Part shown: piece by piece, positions 15,758 through 23,645 of the stretch
How the letters are laid out: every line of letters starts with the position of its first letter
How positions within the stretch are numbered: the stretch's first letter is position 1
Assembly: GCF_900215205.1 (NCBI RefSeq)
Contig: NZ_OBDY01000001.1
Location: 802,786 to 866,785, forward strand
DNA: 64,000 nucleotides
Reading direction: 5' to 3'
From: Paractinoplanes atraurantiacus
GTDB taxonomy: Bacteria > Actinomycetota > Actinomycetes > Mycobacteriales > Micromonosporaceae
Notes under the pieces: generated by a model
The model's database searches: none
The model's input: the letters and a program-made list of their open reading frames with translations, nothing else
What the model was told of the DNA's origin: nothing
Translations under genes and position numbers: made by a program

Positions 15758-16501
15758 ATGACTGGACGAGAACTTCAAGCTGACTGCGCCCGCTGCGCGG
15801 GGCTGTGCTGTGTCGCACCCGCATTCGTCAAATCGTCAGACTTTGCCGTGACTAAAGCGGCCGGCCAAGCCTGCCTCAACCTGGCCGACGACTTCCGGTG
15901 CCGGATCCATGAGCGGCTCGAGCCGAGCGGGTTTCACGGGTGTGTGGTCTTCGACTGCTTCGGCGCGGGGCAGCGGATCACCCAGGAGACCTTCGGCGGC
16001 CGTACGTGGCGGGACGCCCCCGAATTGTCCGGGCCCATGTTCGCCGCCCTGCCCGTCGTGCGGCAGCTGCACGAGATCATGTGGTATCTGAGCGAGGCTT
16101 TGCAGCTGGGCGAGGCTCACCCCGTACATCTCAAGCTGGAAAACGCTCTCGCCGAGACCGACCGTCTGGCCGGCGGGACGCCGGAGGAGCTGAAAGCCCT
16201 CGACCTGGACGCCCATCGGCGCCGGGTCAACCCGCTGCTGCGCAAGGCCAGCGAGCTCGCCCGCGGGCGCAACCGGCCCGATCACAGCGGCGCCGATCTG
16301 ATCGGCCGCCGGATGCGCAAGGCCGATCTGCGCGGCGCCAGTTTCCGCGGGGCGCTGTTGATCGGCGCCGATCTGCGGGAGGCCGATCTGCGGAGGGCCG
16401 ATTTCACCGGGGCCGATCTCCGGGGTACGGATCTTCGCGGCGCCGATCTGACCGGCGTGCTCTTCCTCACGGCCTCCCAACGTCGCGCCGCGGTCACCTA
16501 G
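15758..16501 (+). CDS. Cys-cluster (YkgJ-like) and pentapeptide-repeat fusion protein
   Basis: A 247-residue cytosolic protein. The N-terminus has C10-x2-C13-x3-C17-C18, with C39, C48, C62 and C67 following, resembling the metal-binding CxxC-x3-CC module of YkgJ-type proteins. A helical middle leads to a pentapeptide-repeat solenoid (about 172-240), seen as repeating A-D-L-R-x units such as GADLREADLRRADF. Pentapeptide solenoids mimic DNA duplex shape or bind partners. A metal or iron-sulphur centre is inferred from the Cys spacing. It lies 18 bases upstream of terC on the same strand. Confidence 0.8.
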   Translation: MTGRELQADCARCAGLCCVAPAFVKSSDFAVTKAAGQACLNLADDFRCRIHERLEPSGFHGCVVFDCFGAGQRITQETFGGRTWRDAPELSGPMFAALPVVRQLHEIMWYLSEALQLGEAHPVHLKLENALAETDRLAGGTPEELKALDLDAHRRRVNPLLRKASELARGRNRPDHSGADLIGRRMRKADLRGASFRGALLIGADLREADLRRADFTGADLRGTDLRGADLTGVLFLTASQRRAAVT

Positions 16502-16519
16502 TCGCCCTAGGATGAGCGC

Positions 16520-17755
16520 ATGCAGGATGTGTCGGGTGTGGTGTGGGTGGCGACCGTGCTCGGCATCGTCGGGTTGCTGCTGTTCGACTTCTTCTTCCAC
16601 GTGCGCAAGGCGCATGTGCCGACGCTCGGCGAGGCCGCCCGGTGGACGTCGATCTACGTGTCGATCGCGATCCTGTTCGGGGTCGGCGTCTGGATCTTCG
16701 GCGGCAACCAGATGGGCGCCGAGTACTTCGCCGGCTATGTGACCGAGGAAGCGCTGTCGGTCGACAACCTGTTCGTCTTCCTGCTGCTGCTGAGCAGCTT
16801 CAAGGTGCCCCGGGCCGACCAGCAGAAGGTGCTGCTCGTCGGCATCGTCGTGTCGCTGATCGCCCGGACCGGGTTCATCTTCCTGGGCTCGGCGCTGATC
16901 AACTCGTTCGCCTGGGTGTTCTACCTGTTCGGGCTGATCCTGCTGGTCACCTCGGGCAACCTCCTGCGTGAGCAGCACGGCGACCAGGAGGAGAAGCCCG
17001 ACAACTTCGTCATCCGGGTCGCCCGCCGGGTCCTGCGCACCTCCGACGAGTACGACGGCGACAAGCTGTTCACCTATCAGGACGGCAAGCGCGTCCTGAC
17101 CCCGATGGTGCTGGTCATGGTGGCGATCGGCGGGACCGACATTCTGTTCGCGCTCGACTCGATCCCGGCCATCTTCGGCCTGACCCAGAACGTCTATCTG
17201 GTCTTCACGGCGACCGCGTTCTCGCTCCTCGGCCTGCGCCAGCTCTACTTCCTGATCGACGGCCTGCTCGACCGGCTGGTCTACCTGTCGTACGGCCTAG
17301 CTGCGATCCTGGCCCTGATCGGCGTGAAGCTGATCCTGCACGCCATGCACGAGAACAACGTGCCGTTCATCAACGACGGCGAGTCGATCCACGTCGTCGA
17401 GATCTCCACGGCCCTGTCCCTCGCGCTGATCATCTCGATCCTGCTGATCACCGTGGTGGCGTCGCTTCTGAGTCCCAAGGGCCGGACCCAGACGTACGTG
17501 GCGGCGGCGCGCCGCCACGCGACAGAGTTCCTGGACATCGAGACGGACCCCGCCTACTGCGACGAGATCTTCCACAAGCTCCTCGTCGAGGAGGCCCGCC
17601 TCAAGAGCCTGCCGGAGAAGTACCGGGCGCAGATCCGCGCCGAGGACGAGCTCATGGCGCTGCTGCACCGGGCACACCAACTGCACGAGCAGCGCGTGGC
17701 CGCCGGCACGTGCTTCGTCCCCGAGTCGGCGGGGAGCCGCGAGGCCCGCGCCTGA
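16520..17755 (+). CDS. TerC/Alx family integral membrane protein
   Basis: A 411-residue protein with about eight to nine membrane helices. The family signatures are TEEALSVDNLFVF (about 75-87) and the second-half GGTDILFALDSIPA, both carrying the intramembrane acidic residues thought to bind metal ions. TerC-family members take part in manganese efflux and metalation of exported proteins, or in tellurite resistance. The C-terminal 90 residues form a cytoplasmic tail longer than in basic TerC proteins. It directly follows the pentapeptide/YkgJ gene. The stop codon sits inside a 31-bp tandem repeat. Confidence 0.9.
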   Translation: MQDVSGVVWVATVLGIVGLLLFDFFFHVRKAHVPTLGEAARWTSIYVSIAILFGVGVWIFGGNQMGAEYFAGYVTEEALSVDNLFVFLLLLSSFKVPRADQQKVLLVGIVVSLIARTGFIFLGSALINSFAWVFYLFGLILLVTSGNLLREQHGDQEEKPDNFVIRVARRVLRTSDEYDGDKLFTYQDGKRVLTPMVLVMVAIGGTDILFALDSIPAIFGLTQNVYLVFTATAFSLLGLRQLYFLIDGLLDRLVYLSYGLAAILALIGVKLILHAMHENNVPFINDGESIHVVEISTALSLALIISILLITVVASLLSPKGRTQTYVAAARRHATEFLDIETDPAYCDEIFHKLLVEEARLKSLPEKYRAQIRAEDELMALLHRAHQLHEQRVAAGTCFVPESAGSREARA

Positions 17756-17860
17756 GTCAGCGGGGGATCGCCCGGCCCGCGCCTGAGCCAGCGGGGGATC
17801 GCCCGGCCTGGGGCCGGAGCCGGCGGGGCATGCCGAGCCCGTGCTCGAGTCGGCAGAGGC
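17744..17860 (+). repeat. 31-bp tandem repeat covering the terC stop codon
   Basis: Two adjacent 31-base copies (17744-17774 and 17775-17805; one difference) are followed by one or two decayed copies to about 17860. The terC TGA (17753-17755) is in the first copy, so the last codons of terC are part of the repeat unit. Confidence 0.85.
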
Positions 17861-17870
17861 CCCGTCGAGG

Positions 17871-19355
17871 TCAGCCTTGGCGGTGGTTGCCCTGGCTGGG
17901 GATGTCGCCGGTGTCCTGGCGCGGGATCGAGCCGCGGCTGCGGGCCGCGTTCCCGGCGAAACGGGCCGCGGTGCGGCGCACCGACTCGGCCCGGTCCCCG
18001 CCCTCCCACCCGGCGCCCGAGGTGGGTGCGGGGGTGTCCCAGCCCGCGCCCGAGGTCGGCGAGGAAGCGCCGCCGTACGGGGGTGGCTCGGGCGAGCGGG
18101 GCACGGGCCGCTCGAGGAACGCGGAAAGGTTGGTCTCGCCGGTCGGGCGGGTGCTGCCGGTCTCGGCGCCGCCCGAGACCAGGTCGGCCACGCGCGCGGC
18201 CAGGCTGGCGGCGCGGGAGTCGAGGTCGTCACGGCCGCGCAGGGCGTTGTCGTCGGCCGGCTGGACCCGCCAGCTCTCGGAGGCGGAACGGCCCCGGCCG
18301 GCGGCCGGCGACGTGGGCGCGGCCGAGGTGGGCAAGGCCGCCGCGGGCACCGGCGGGGGAGCGGGCGCCGGGGCGGGAACGATCGGCGGGGGAGGCGAGG
18401 CCGGCGTCGCCGCGCGAATCACCGGCGCCGAGCCCGCGGCGGCCCCCGCGGAGCCGGCAGCGGGAGCGAATCCGGCATTGGCCGCGTAACCGGCCGCATC
18501 GGGCGCGAAGCCGGCGGCGGCAGGGGGACCGGAAACGACAGGGGGAGCCGAGTGCGGAGCCGGGGCGTAGCCGGGACGTGCCGCATGGTCCGGGGTGGCA
18601 TAGGCCGAGGAAGCGGCATGGTCGGCGTCGTAGGCCGGAGGGGCGGCGTGGGCGGGGGGCGCCGGTTTCGCGTACGCGTCGGAGGCCGGCGGGGCGTAGG
18701 CCGAGGCGACCCACGGGTTCTGCGGCTGCTGCGGCTCGGCCGCCAGGCGCTGCACCGACACCGCGCCGATCAGGGTCACGGTCTGCCCGTCGCCGCCCTG
18801 GAAGTTGTTGAACTCGGGGCCGATGACCAGGCGGGACAGCATGCGCGCCTGCATCACAGGGATGCCCAGCTCGGTGGCGTGCTCCACCCGGTACCGGGCG
18901 ATCGCCTGCCGCAGCGTGTTGGCCAGGCGGTCGGCGTCGCCGACCGCGGCCAGGTCGCCGCCGGCGAAGACCAGGGCCGGGAACGAGTTGTGAGGCCCCG
19001 CGCAGACCAGCTGGATCTGGGTGACCGTGCCGGAGCGGCCCGCGTCGCGGTTGCCCGGCTGCACGCGCAGGTGCTGCGGCCAGGGCCAGCGCAGCTCGCC
19101 CGTGCTCAGCGTGACCGGGTCGCGGTAGAGCACCCGCTCCTCGGTGACCACGACCTCGGTCTCCTCGGGCAGCGTCCAGCGCGGCATCGAGGCCGGCTCG
19201 TCGAACGCGTACTCGGCGACGGCACACTTTCCGCTCCAGAGCACACGCTCCGTCGCGCTCTGTATCGAGTCACGCAGTGACGATCCGGCGGGGGCCGCGC
19301 TCGTCGGCGCGGCCACCTGCCCTGTATCTGCGGACGCGAAGTACTTGTCCGGCAT
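17871..19355 (-). CDS. Hypothetical protein with N-terminal globular domain and long Ala/Pro-rich disordered tail
   Basis: 494 residues, function not recognised. Residues 25-215 look globular: alternating strands such as TEVVVTEERVLYRD and QIQLVCAGPHNSFPALVF, perhaps PH-like. From about 215 to the end it is low-complexity, rich in Ala, Pro, Ser and Tyr, with no membrane segment, and then weakly charged helices. Such tails are common in actinobacterial scaffold proteins. ATG 19355 starts right before the ordered part. The convergent terC gene ends 116 bases away. Confidence 0.65.
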   Translation of the reverse strand: MPDKYFASADTGQVAAPTSAAPAGSSLRDSIQSATERVLWSGKCAVAEYAFDEPASMPRWTLPEETEVVVTEERVLYRDPVTLSTGELRWPWPQHLRVQPGNRDAGRSGTVTQIQLVCAGPHNSFPALVFAGGDLAAVGDADRLANTLRQAIARYRVEHATELGIPVMQARMLSRLVIGPEFNNFQGGDGQTVTLIGAVSVQRLAAEPQQPQNPWVASAYAPPASDAYAKPAPPAHAAPPAYDADHAASSAYATPDHAARPGYAPAPHSAPPVVSGPPAAAGFAPDAAGYAANAGFAPAAGSAGAAAGSAPVIRAATPASPPPPIVPAPAPAPPPVPAAALPTSAAPTSPAAGRGRSASESWRVQPADDNALRGRDDLDSRAASLAARVADLVSGGAETGSTRPTGETNLSAFLERPVPRSPEPPPYGGASSPTSGAGWDTPAPTSGAGWEGGDRAESVRRTAARFAGNAARSRGSIPRQDTGDIPSQGNHRQG

Positions 19356-19516
19356 GCGCGGCTATCCCCCCAGTAGTGCCGCGCCCCCACACGCGGCCGT
19401 AACCGATTACAGCGGGGTGCCGGTAGTCAAACAAGTGGGCAAGCGCGAATCACACCGGATTTCCTGACGAGTACACGACAGGCCGGAAAAGCTTCAACCC
19501 TTTGGACCGAAAGTGG

Positions 19517-20368
19517 TTACTTACGGTTACCGAAGAGGCCCGCTGGGGGAAGGGGTGACGCTACGGCGACACTGTCCGTCACGGGTGCCGCCCCGCCGGT
19601 GAACCGGTCGAGGTCGGTCTCGACCCGTCCCGGGAACCAGTCGCCGGCCGCCCGGCGCGACAGTTCGGCGATCGGCGGCGGGGTCCGGCCCGCCAGCAGC
19701 ACCAGGTTGCCGAAGCGGCGGCCGCGCAGCACGGCCGCGTCGGCGACCAGGCACGCCTCGGGCAGCGCGGCCCGGATCGTGGCGACCTGCGCCTTGGCGT
19801 GGCGCAGCGGCGGCCCGTCGGCGATGTTCGCGATCAGCCAGCCGGCCGGGTCGAGCACCCGCGCGATCTCGGCCATGAACTCGACCGAGGCCAGGTGGGC
19901 CGGGGTGCGGGCGCCGGCGAAGACGTCCAGCGCGATCAGGTCGTACCCGCCGTCGCGCATGCCCTCCAGGGCCGCCCGCGCGTCGGCGACGCGGACGCGG
20001 ATGTTCGCTTTCGCCGGGAGCGGCAGGGCCCGGCGTACGAGCTCGACCAAGGGCCCGTCGATCTCGATGACGCGCTGGGCCGAGCCGGGCCGGGTCACCG
20101 CGAGGTAGCGGGGAAGCGTCAGAGCGCCGCCGCCGAGGTGCAGCGAGCGCAGCGGCTTGCCCGGCGGAGCGATGAGGTCGATCGCGGCCGCCATCCGCCG
20201 GATGTACTCGAACTCCAGGTGGGTGGGGTCGGCCAGGTCGACGTGTGACTGCGGCGCGCCGTCGAGCACCAGCGTGAAGGCGCTGTCGCGGTCGGGATCG
20301 GGCACGATCTCGGCGACGCCGGAGGCGACCGTCTCGACGGTCCGCTCGGACCTCCTGCGCTGTGCCAC
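19517..20368 (-). CDS. Spermidine synthase-like methyltransferase-fold protein
   Basis: A 283-residue Rossmann-fold protein of the SpeE-like group. It has a beta-hairpin N-terminus (LVLDGAPQSHVDL), the glycine motif SLHLGGGALTLPRYL (about 75-89), the acidic end of strand two (VIEIDGP) and DLIALDVF. The family binds S-adenosylmethionine or decarboxylated SAM. Without a clear polyamine-binding signature it may not be a true spermidine synthase; actinobacteria carry several uncharacterised members. It stands alone, 161 bases from the next gene on the same strand. Confidence 0.8.
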   Translation of the reverse strand: MAQRRRSERTVETVASGVAEIVPDPDRDSAFTLVLDGAPQSHVDLADPTHLEFEYIRRMAAAIDLIAPPGKPLRSLHLGGGALTLPRYLAVTRPGSAQRVIEIDGPLVELVRRALPLPAKANIRVRVADARAALEGMRDGGYDLIALDVFAGARTPAHLASVEFMAEIARVLDPAGWLIANIADGPPLRHAKAQVATIRAALPEACLVADAAVLRGRRFGNLVLLAGRTPPPIAELSRRAAGDWFPGRVETDLDRFTGGAAPVTDSVAVASPLPPAGLFGNRK

Positions 20369-20496
20369 GCCGCAAGTATCCAGGTCGGCGCGGGCGTCAC
20401 CGCGTCGGGGACCATTTCTACAGTTCCGGCCCCAAACCGCTTTTTTCTGGCCAGACTTCTCGGCGTCGTCTCTCTTTTTATGTACGGAGGTGAGCC

Positions 20497-20877
20497 GTGT
20501 CCACGAGCAATGTGCTGGCGCAGATCATCGGCGGGGATGCGCGCCGCCCCACCGGCCCACCGCCGGCCGGCGCCATGCCCGCGATCCTGGCCGCGGCGCA
20601 GGAGGAGGCCGGCCCGCCGCTGAAGATCAGGCGCTACCTCTCCGACGAGGGCCCGGCGTTCTGGCGCTGGGACTGCGCCAGTTGCGGTGAGTACGGAGGC
20701 GGACGGCACCACAGCGACGCGATGACCCGGGCGATGCGGCATTGCGCCGAACACCCGGACCACCGGTCGTCACTGCTGCCGCCGCTGTTGTGCCGGCAGC
20801 GGGACAATTTCGTCCCGCTGCACCCGATGCTGCACGCGGTCGACGACGACCCGCCGCCACCGCCACTCGCGGTCTGA
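20497..20877 (+). CDS. Small Cys/His-rich hypothetical protein
   Basis: A 126-residue protein with no assigned family. The centre holds WDCASCGEYGGGRHHSD and later MRHCAEHPDHR: two Cys two apart, then closely spaced His and Cys residues, consistent with a zinc-finger-like site. The C-terminus ends in a Pro run. The GTG start is preceded by a near-perfect Shine-Dalgarno (GGAGGTGA), which supports it as a real gene. Confidence 0.7.
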   Translation: MSTSNVLAQIIGGDARRPTGPPPAGAMPAILAAAQEEAGPPLKIRRYLSDEGPAFWRWDCASCGEYGGGRHHSDAMTRAMRHCAEHPDHRSSLLPPLLCRQRDNFVPLHPMLHAVDDDPPPPPLAV

Positions 20878-20892
20878 GCCGGCCGGCGGCGC

Positions 20893-21072
20893 TCAGCCGT
20901 TGGTGTCGCCGTCGCCGGTGCGCTGCTGCGCCTGGTCGACGCCCTTGTCCACCTGAGACGAGTACTTGTTCCCGGTGCGGTCGTCGACCTGGTCGCCGGC
21001 CTTCTCGAGACCCTCGTCGACCTGCTTGTCGTGCTTGTCGGCGAAGTCCTTGGCCTGGTCCATGAAGCCCAT
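20893..21072 (-). CDS. MT0933-type antitoxin-like small protein (paralogue 1)
   Basis: 59 residues, highly charged and helical, beginning MGFMDQAKDFADKH and ending RTGDGDTNG. It matches the MT0933_antitox family, named after a mycobacterial antitoxin whose partner toxin is SRPBCC-like. No toxin gene of that kind lies nearby. A close paralogue is encoded immediately upstream, 64 bases away on the same strand, so this is a tandem duplicate. The second Met (MDQAKD) is an alternative start. Confidence 0.85.
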   Translation of the reverse strand: MGFMDQAKDFADKHDKQVDEGLEKAGDQVDDRTGNKYSSQVDKGVDQAQQRTGDGDTNG

Positions 21073-21136
21073 CGTCCAACTCCTTCTTGCTCGGGGGTAC
21101 GCCTTATCTGCTTCCCGGGCAGGACGGAGCAAAACG

Positions 21137-21316
21137 TCAGGGACGGGTGTCGCCGTCGCCGGTGCGCTTCTGCGCCTCGTCGACGCCCTTGTCGATGTGC
21201 GACGAATACTTGTGGCCGGTGCGCTTGTCGACCTCGTCGCCGATCTTCTCGAGGGCCTGGTCGACCTGCTTGTCGTGCTTGTCCAGGAAGTCCTTGGCCT
21301 TGTCCATGAAGCTCAT
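21137..21316 (-). CDS. MT0933-type antitoxin-like small protein (paralogue 2)
   Basis: 59 residues beginning MSFMDKAKDFLDKH, about 70% identical to its downstream neighbour, same family. The ATG overlaps the malQ stop codon in an ATGA arrangement (21313-21316), which suggests translational coupling to malQ. Neither paralogue has a recognisable toxin partner in the window, so a role in toxin-antitoxin function is only a family-name inference. Confidence 0.85.
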   Translation of the reverse strand: MSFMDKAKDFLDKHDKQVDQALEKIGDEVDKRTGHKYSSHIDKGVDEAQKRTGDGDTRP

Positions 21317-23244
21317 CGGCTCGCCTTTCTCTCTCCGAGGACCTTCGCGACCGCTTGCACCCGCGGGTCCTCGGCTATCTTCTCCAGCCCGGTCCTGAGC
21401 GGCATCCGCCAGTTCGGGTATTCGTCCATGGTGCCGGGCAGGTTGGGCTGATCGAGCTCGCCCAGCACGTCGTAGAGCGACGCCGTCACGAAGCGGCACG
21501 GCGTCCGGGCCAGGAACTCGTGCATGGCCACGATGATCTCGGCGTCCGTGCTGGTCGCGGTGATCAGGCCTTCGGCCCGCAGCGCGGCGAGGAGCTGGGC
21601 GCGGTCCTTGTCCGCGTTCTTCCGTTCCTGCTCGACCGGCCCGGCCAGCTGCCCGAGCTCGGCCCGCACCTTCACCTGCTCGCCGGCCAGGAACCCGGCC
21701 GCGGTGGGCAGGTCGTGCGTCGAGATCGAGGCCAGGGCGTTGCGCGGGTACTTCCCGGCCGGCAGATAGCCGCCGTCCGGATCGTCGTCGTCGCGGGTGA
21801 ACCACAGCACGGCCGAGCCGAGCATGTTCATCCGCTCCAGACCCTCGGTCACTTCCGGCAGTACGGTCCCCAGGTCCTCACCGATCACGACGGCGCCCGC
21901 CCGGTGCGCCTCCAGGGCCAGGATGCCCAGCATCGCGTCCGGGTCGTAATGCACGTACGTGCCGCCGTCGGCGCCCATGCCCGGCGGCACCCACCAGAGC
22001 CGCCAGAGCCCGGCCACATGGTCGACGCGGAGCCCACCGGCGTACCGGAAGATCCGCCGCAGCATGTCCCGGTAGGCGGCGTAGCCGGTCTCGATGAGCC
22101 GGTCGGGCCGCCAGGCGGCCAGCCCCCAGTCCTGGCCGAGCTGGTTGAACGCGTCCGGTGGGGCGCCCGCGTGGACGCCGGCCGCGAGCACGTCCTGCAA
22201 CAGCCAGCCGTCGGCCCCGCTCGGGTCGATGCCGACGGCCAGGTCGTGCACCACGCCGGCCGGCATGCCCCGGCGCCGGGCCTCCTCGTTCGCAGCCTCC
22301 AGTTGTTGCAGCAGCAGCGTCTGGAGCCACGCGTGGAAGGCGATCCGCTCGCTGGTGAACGCGCGAACCGCCGGCGAGTCGGGCCGCCGGAACTCGTCGG
22401 GCCACTGCTGCCAGTTCGGGCCGTGCACCTCGGCGAGCGCGCAGAACCGGGCGAAGTCCAGCAGGCCCTCGTCCTCGGTGTCCGCCTTCTCGGCCAGGGG
22501 CCACAGAAGCTCCAGCGCCTGGAGCTTGGCCTTCCAGACGGCGCTGTAGTCGATCAGATCCGTCTTCGGAGGCCGCAGCGCGTCGATCATGGCTCGGGTG
22601 CCGGCGTCGGCCCGCCCGTACTCCGGGATGTCCTCGATGCGCAGGTAGAGCGGGTTGACGAAGCGGCGGCTGGACGGCGAGTACGGCGAGGCCGGCACCG
22701 GCAGCGTCGGCGTGATCGCGTGCAGCGGGTTGAGCAGCACCAGCCCGGGCGACCCGGAGACGCCCAGGAACTCGCGCAGATCACCCAGGTCGCCCATGCC
22801 CCACGACCGAGCCGAGTGCAGCGCGTAGAGCTGGAGCATCCAGCCCCAGGTCTGCGGCGGCTCGGGCAGCTCGGTCGGCACCACGACGAGCGTCACCCGC
22901 TGGTCGCCGATGTCGAGTCGGTGCCAGCCCAGGGGCAGGTCGTCCGGCACCTCGCGGACCTCGCGGGTGGTGCCGTCCTCGAGCTCGATCGTGGCCGGTC
23001 CGGGCAGGTCGCGGCCGCTGCCCTGCCGCACGACCACGGTGCCCGGCATGCGCCCGAGCCGTTCGCGCTCGCGCACGGCGGCCAACTCGGTGCTGATCGC
23101 GGCCGGCGTCGTGGCGTCCACGCCGAGCAGGCCGAGCACCCCGGCGACGGACTCGGCGGAGACGTCCTTGCGCTCGCGGTGCCAGTCCTCGTACCAGGTG
23201 GCCACTCCGTGAGCCGTCGCCAGTGCCGCCAGGTCGGCGTCCAT
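21313..23244 (-). CDS. malQ: 4-alpha-glucanotransferase (amylomaltase, GH77)
   Basis: A 643-residue cytosolic enzyme that transfers alpha-1,4-glucan segments between maltodextrins in glycogen and maltose metabolism. GH77 signatures are clear: SPYSPSSRRFVNPLY for substrate binding, the nucleophile Asp in LRVDHVAGLWRLWWVP, the acid/base Glu in VIGEDLGTVLPEV, and STHDLPT near the end. The N-terminal extension domain is the actinobacterial form. GTG/ATG candidates exist upstream, but ATG 23244 has GAGAGGGG at proper spacing and begins the conserved MDADLAALA. The stop overlaps the start of an antitoxin-like gene. Confidence 0.93.
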   Translation of the reverse strand: MDADLAALATAHGVATWYEDWHRERKDVSAESVAGVLGLLGVDATTPAAISTELAAVRERERLGRMPGTVVVRQGSGRDLPGPATIELEDGTTREVREVPDDLPLGWHRLDIGDQRVTLVVVPTELPEPPQTWGWMLQLYALHSARSWGMGDLGDLREFLGVSGSPGLVLLNPLHAITPTLPVPASPYSPSSRRFVNPLYLRIEDIPEYGRADAGTRAMIDALRPPKTDLIDYSAVWKAKLQALELLWPLAEKADTEDEGLLDFARFCALAEVHGPNWQQWPDEFRRPDSPAVRAFTSERIAFHAWLQTLLLQQLEAANEEARRRGMPAGVVHDLAVGIDPSGADGWLLQDVLAAGVHAGAPPDAFNQLGQDWGLAAWRPDRLIETGYAAYRDMLRRIFRYAGGLRVDHVAGLWRLWWVPPGMGADGGTYVHYDPDAMLGILALEAHRAGAVVIGEDLGTVLPEVTEGLERMNMLGSAVLWFTRDDDDPDGGYLPAGKYPRNALASISTHDLPTAAGFLAGEQVKVRAELGQLAGPVEQERKNADKDRAQLLAALRAEGLITATSTDAEIIVAMHEFLARTPCRFVTASLYDVLGELDQPNLPGTMDEYPNWRMPLRTGLEKIAEDPRVQAVAKVLGERKASR

Positions 23245-23340
23245 CCGCACCCCTCTCAGTTCGGTCCTGCTCGTCATACCCTGCCGGATCCGGGGGTACT
23301 CGCGTGGCCGTCCTTGCCCGTGTCGGTCAAGATGGGGTGC

Positions 23341-23592
23341 ATGTCTGCTGTGGTGAAGTGGTGGTCCCGGATGGCCGCGGTCGTGACCGGCGCGGTGTTG
23401 ACGCTGGTCGTGCCGGTGCACGCGTGGGCGGCGACGAACGGGGTCGCCGACGTCGCGGTCGAGGCGGCGCGGTCGAGGCGACGGGGCGGTTTCGGTTTCT
23501 TCGGCATCTTCGGCGCGCTCTGCTGCCTGTTCGTGGTGGCCGGCATCGTGCTCGCCATCGTCCTGATCTCCCGCGGCCGCAAGCGGAAGTAG
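23341..23592 (+). CDS. Small membrane protein with signal and C-terminal helix
   Basis: An 83-residue protein of unknown function. It has an N-terminal hydrophobic segment ending PVHAWAA (signal-like, about 10-30), a basic Gly/Arg linker, then a membrane helix with a Cys pair (GALCCLFVVAGIVLAIVL) and a basic RGRKRK tail. This topology would leave a small external loop. It is divergent from malQ and 53 bases ahead of the chitosanase gene. Confidence 0.7.
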   Translation: MSAVVKWWSRMAAVVTGAVLTLVVPVHAWAATNGVADVAVEAARSRRRGGFGFFGIFGALCCLFVVAGIVLAIVLISRGRKRK

Positions 23593-23645
23593 GGCTTTTC
23601 GCCGAACCCCGGGGATCATGGCGGATCCCGGCCTAGCGTTGAAGA

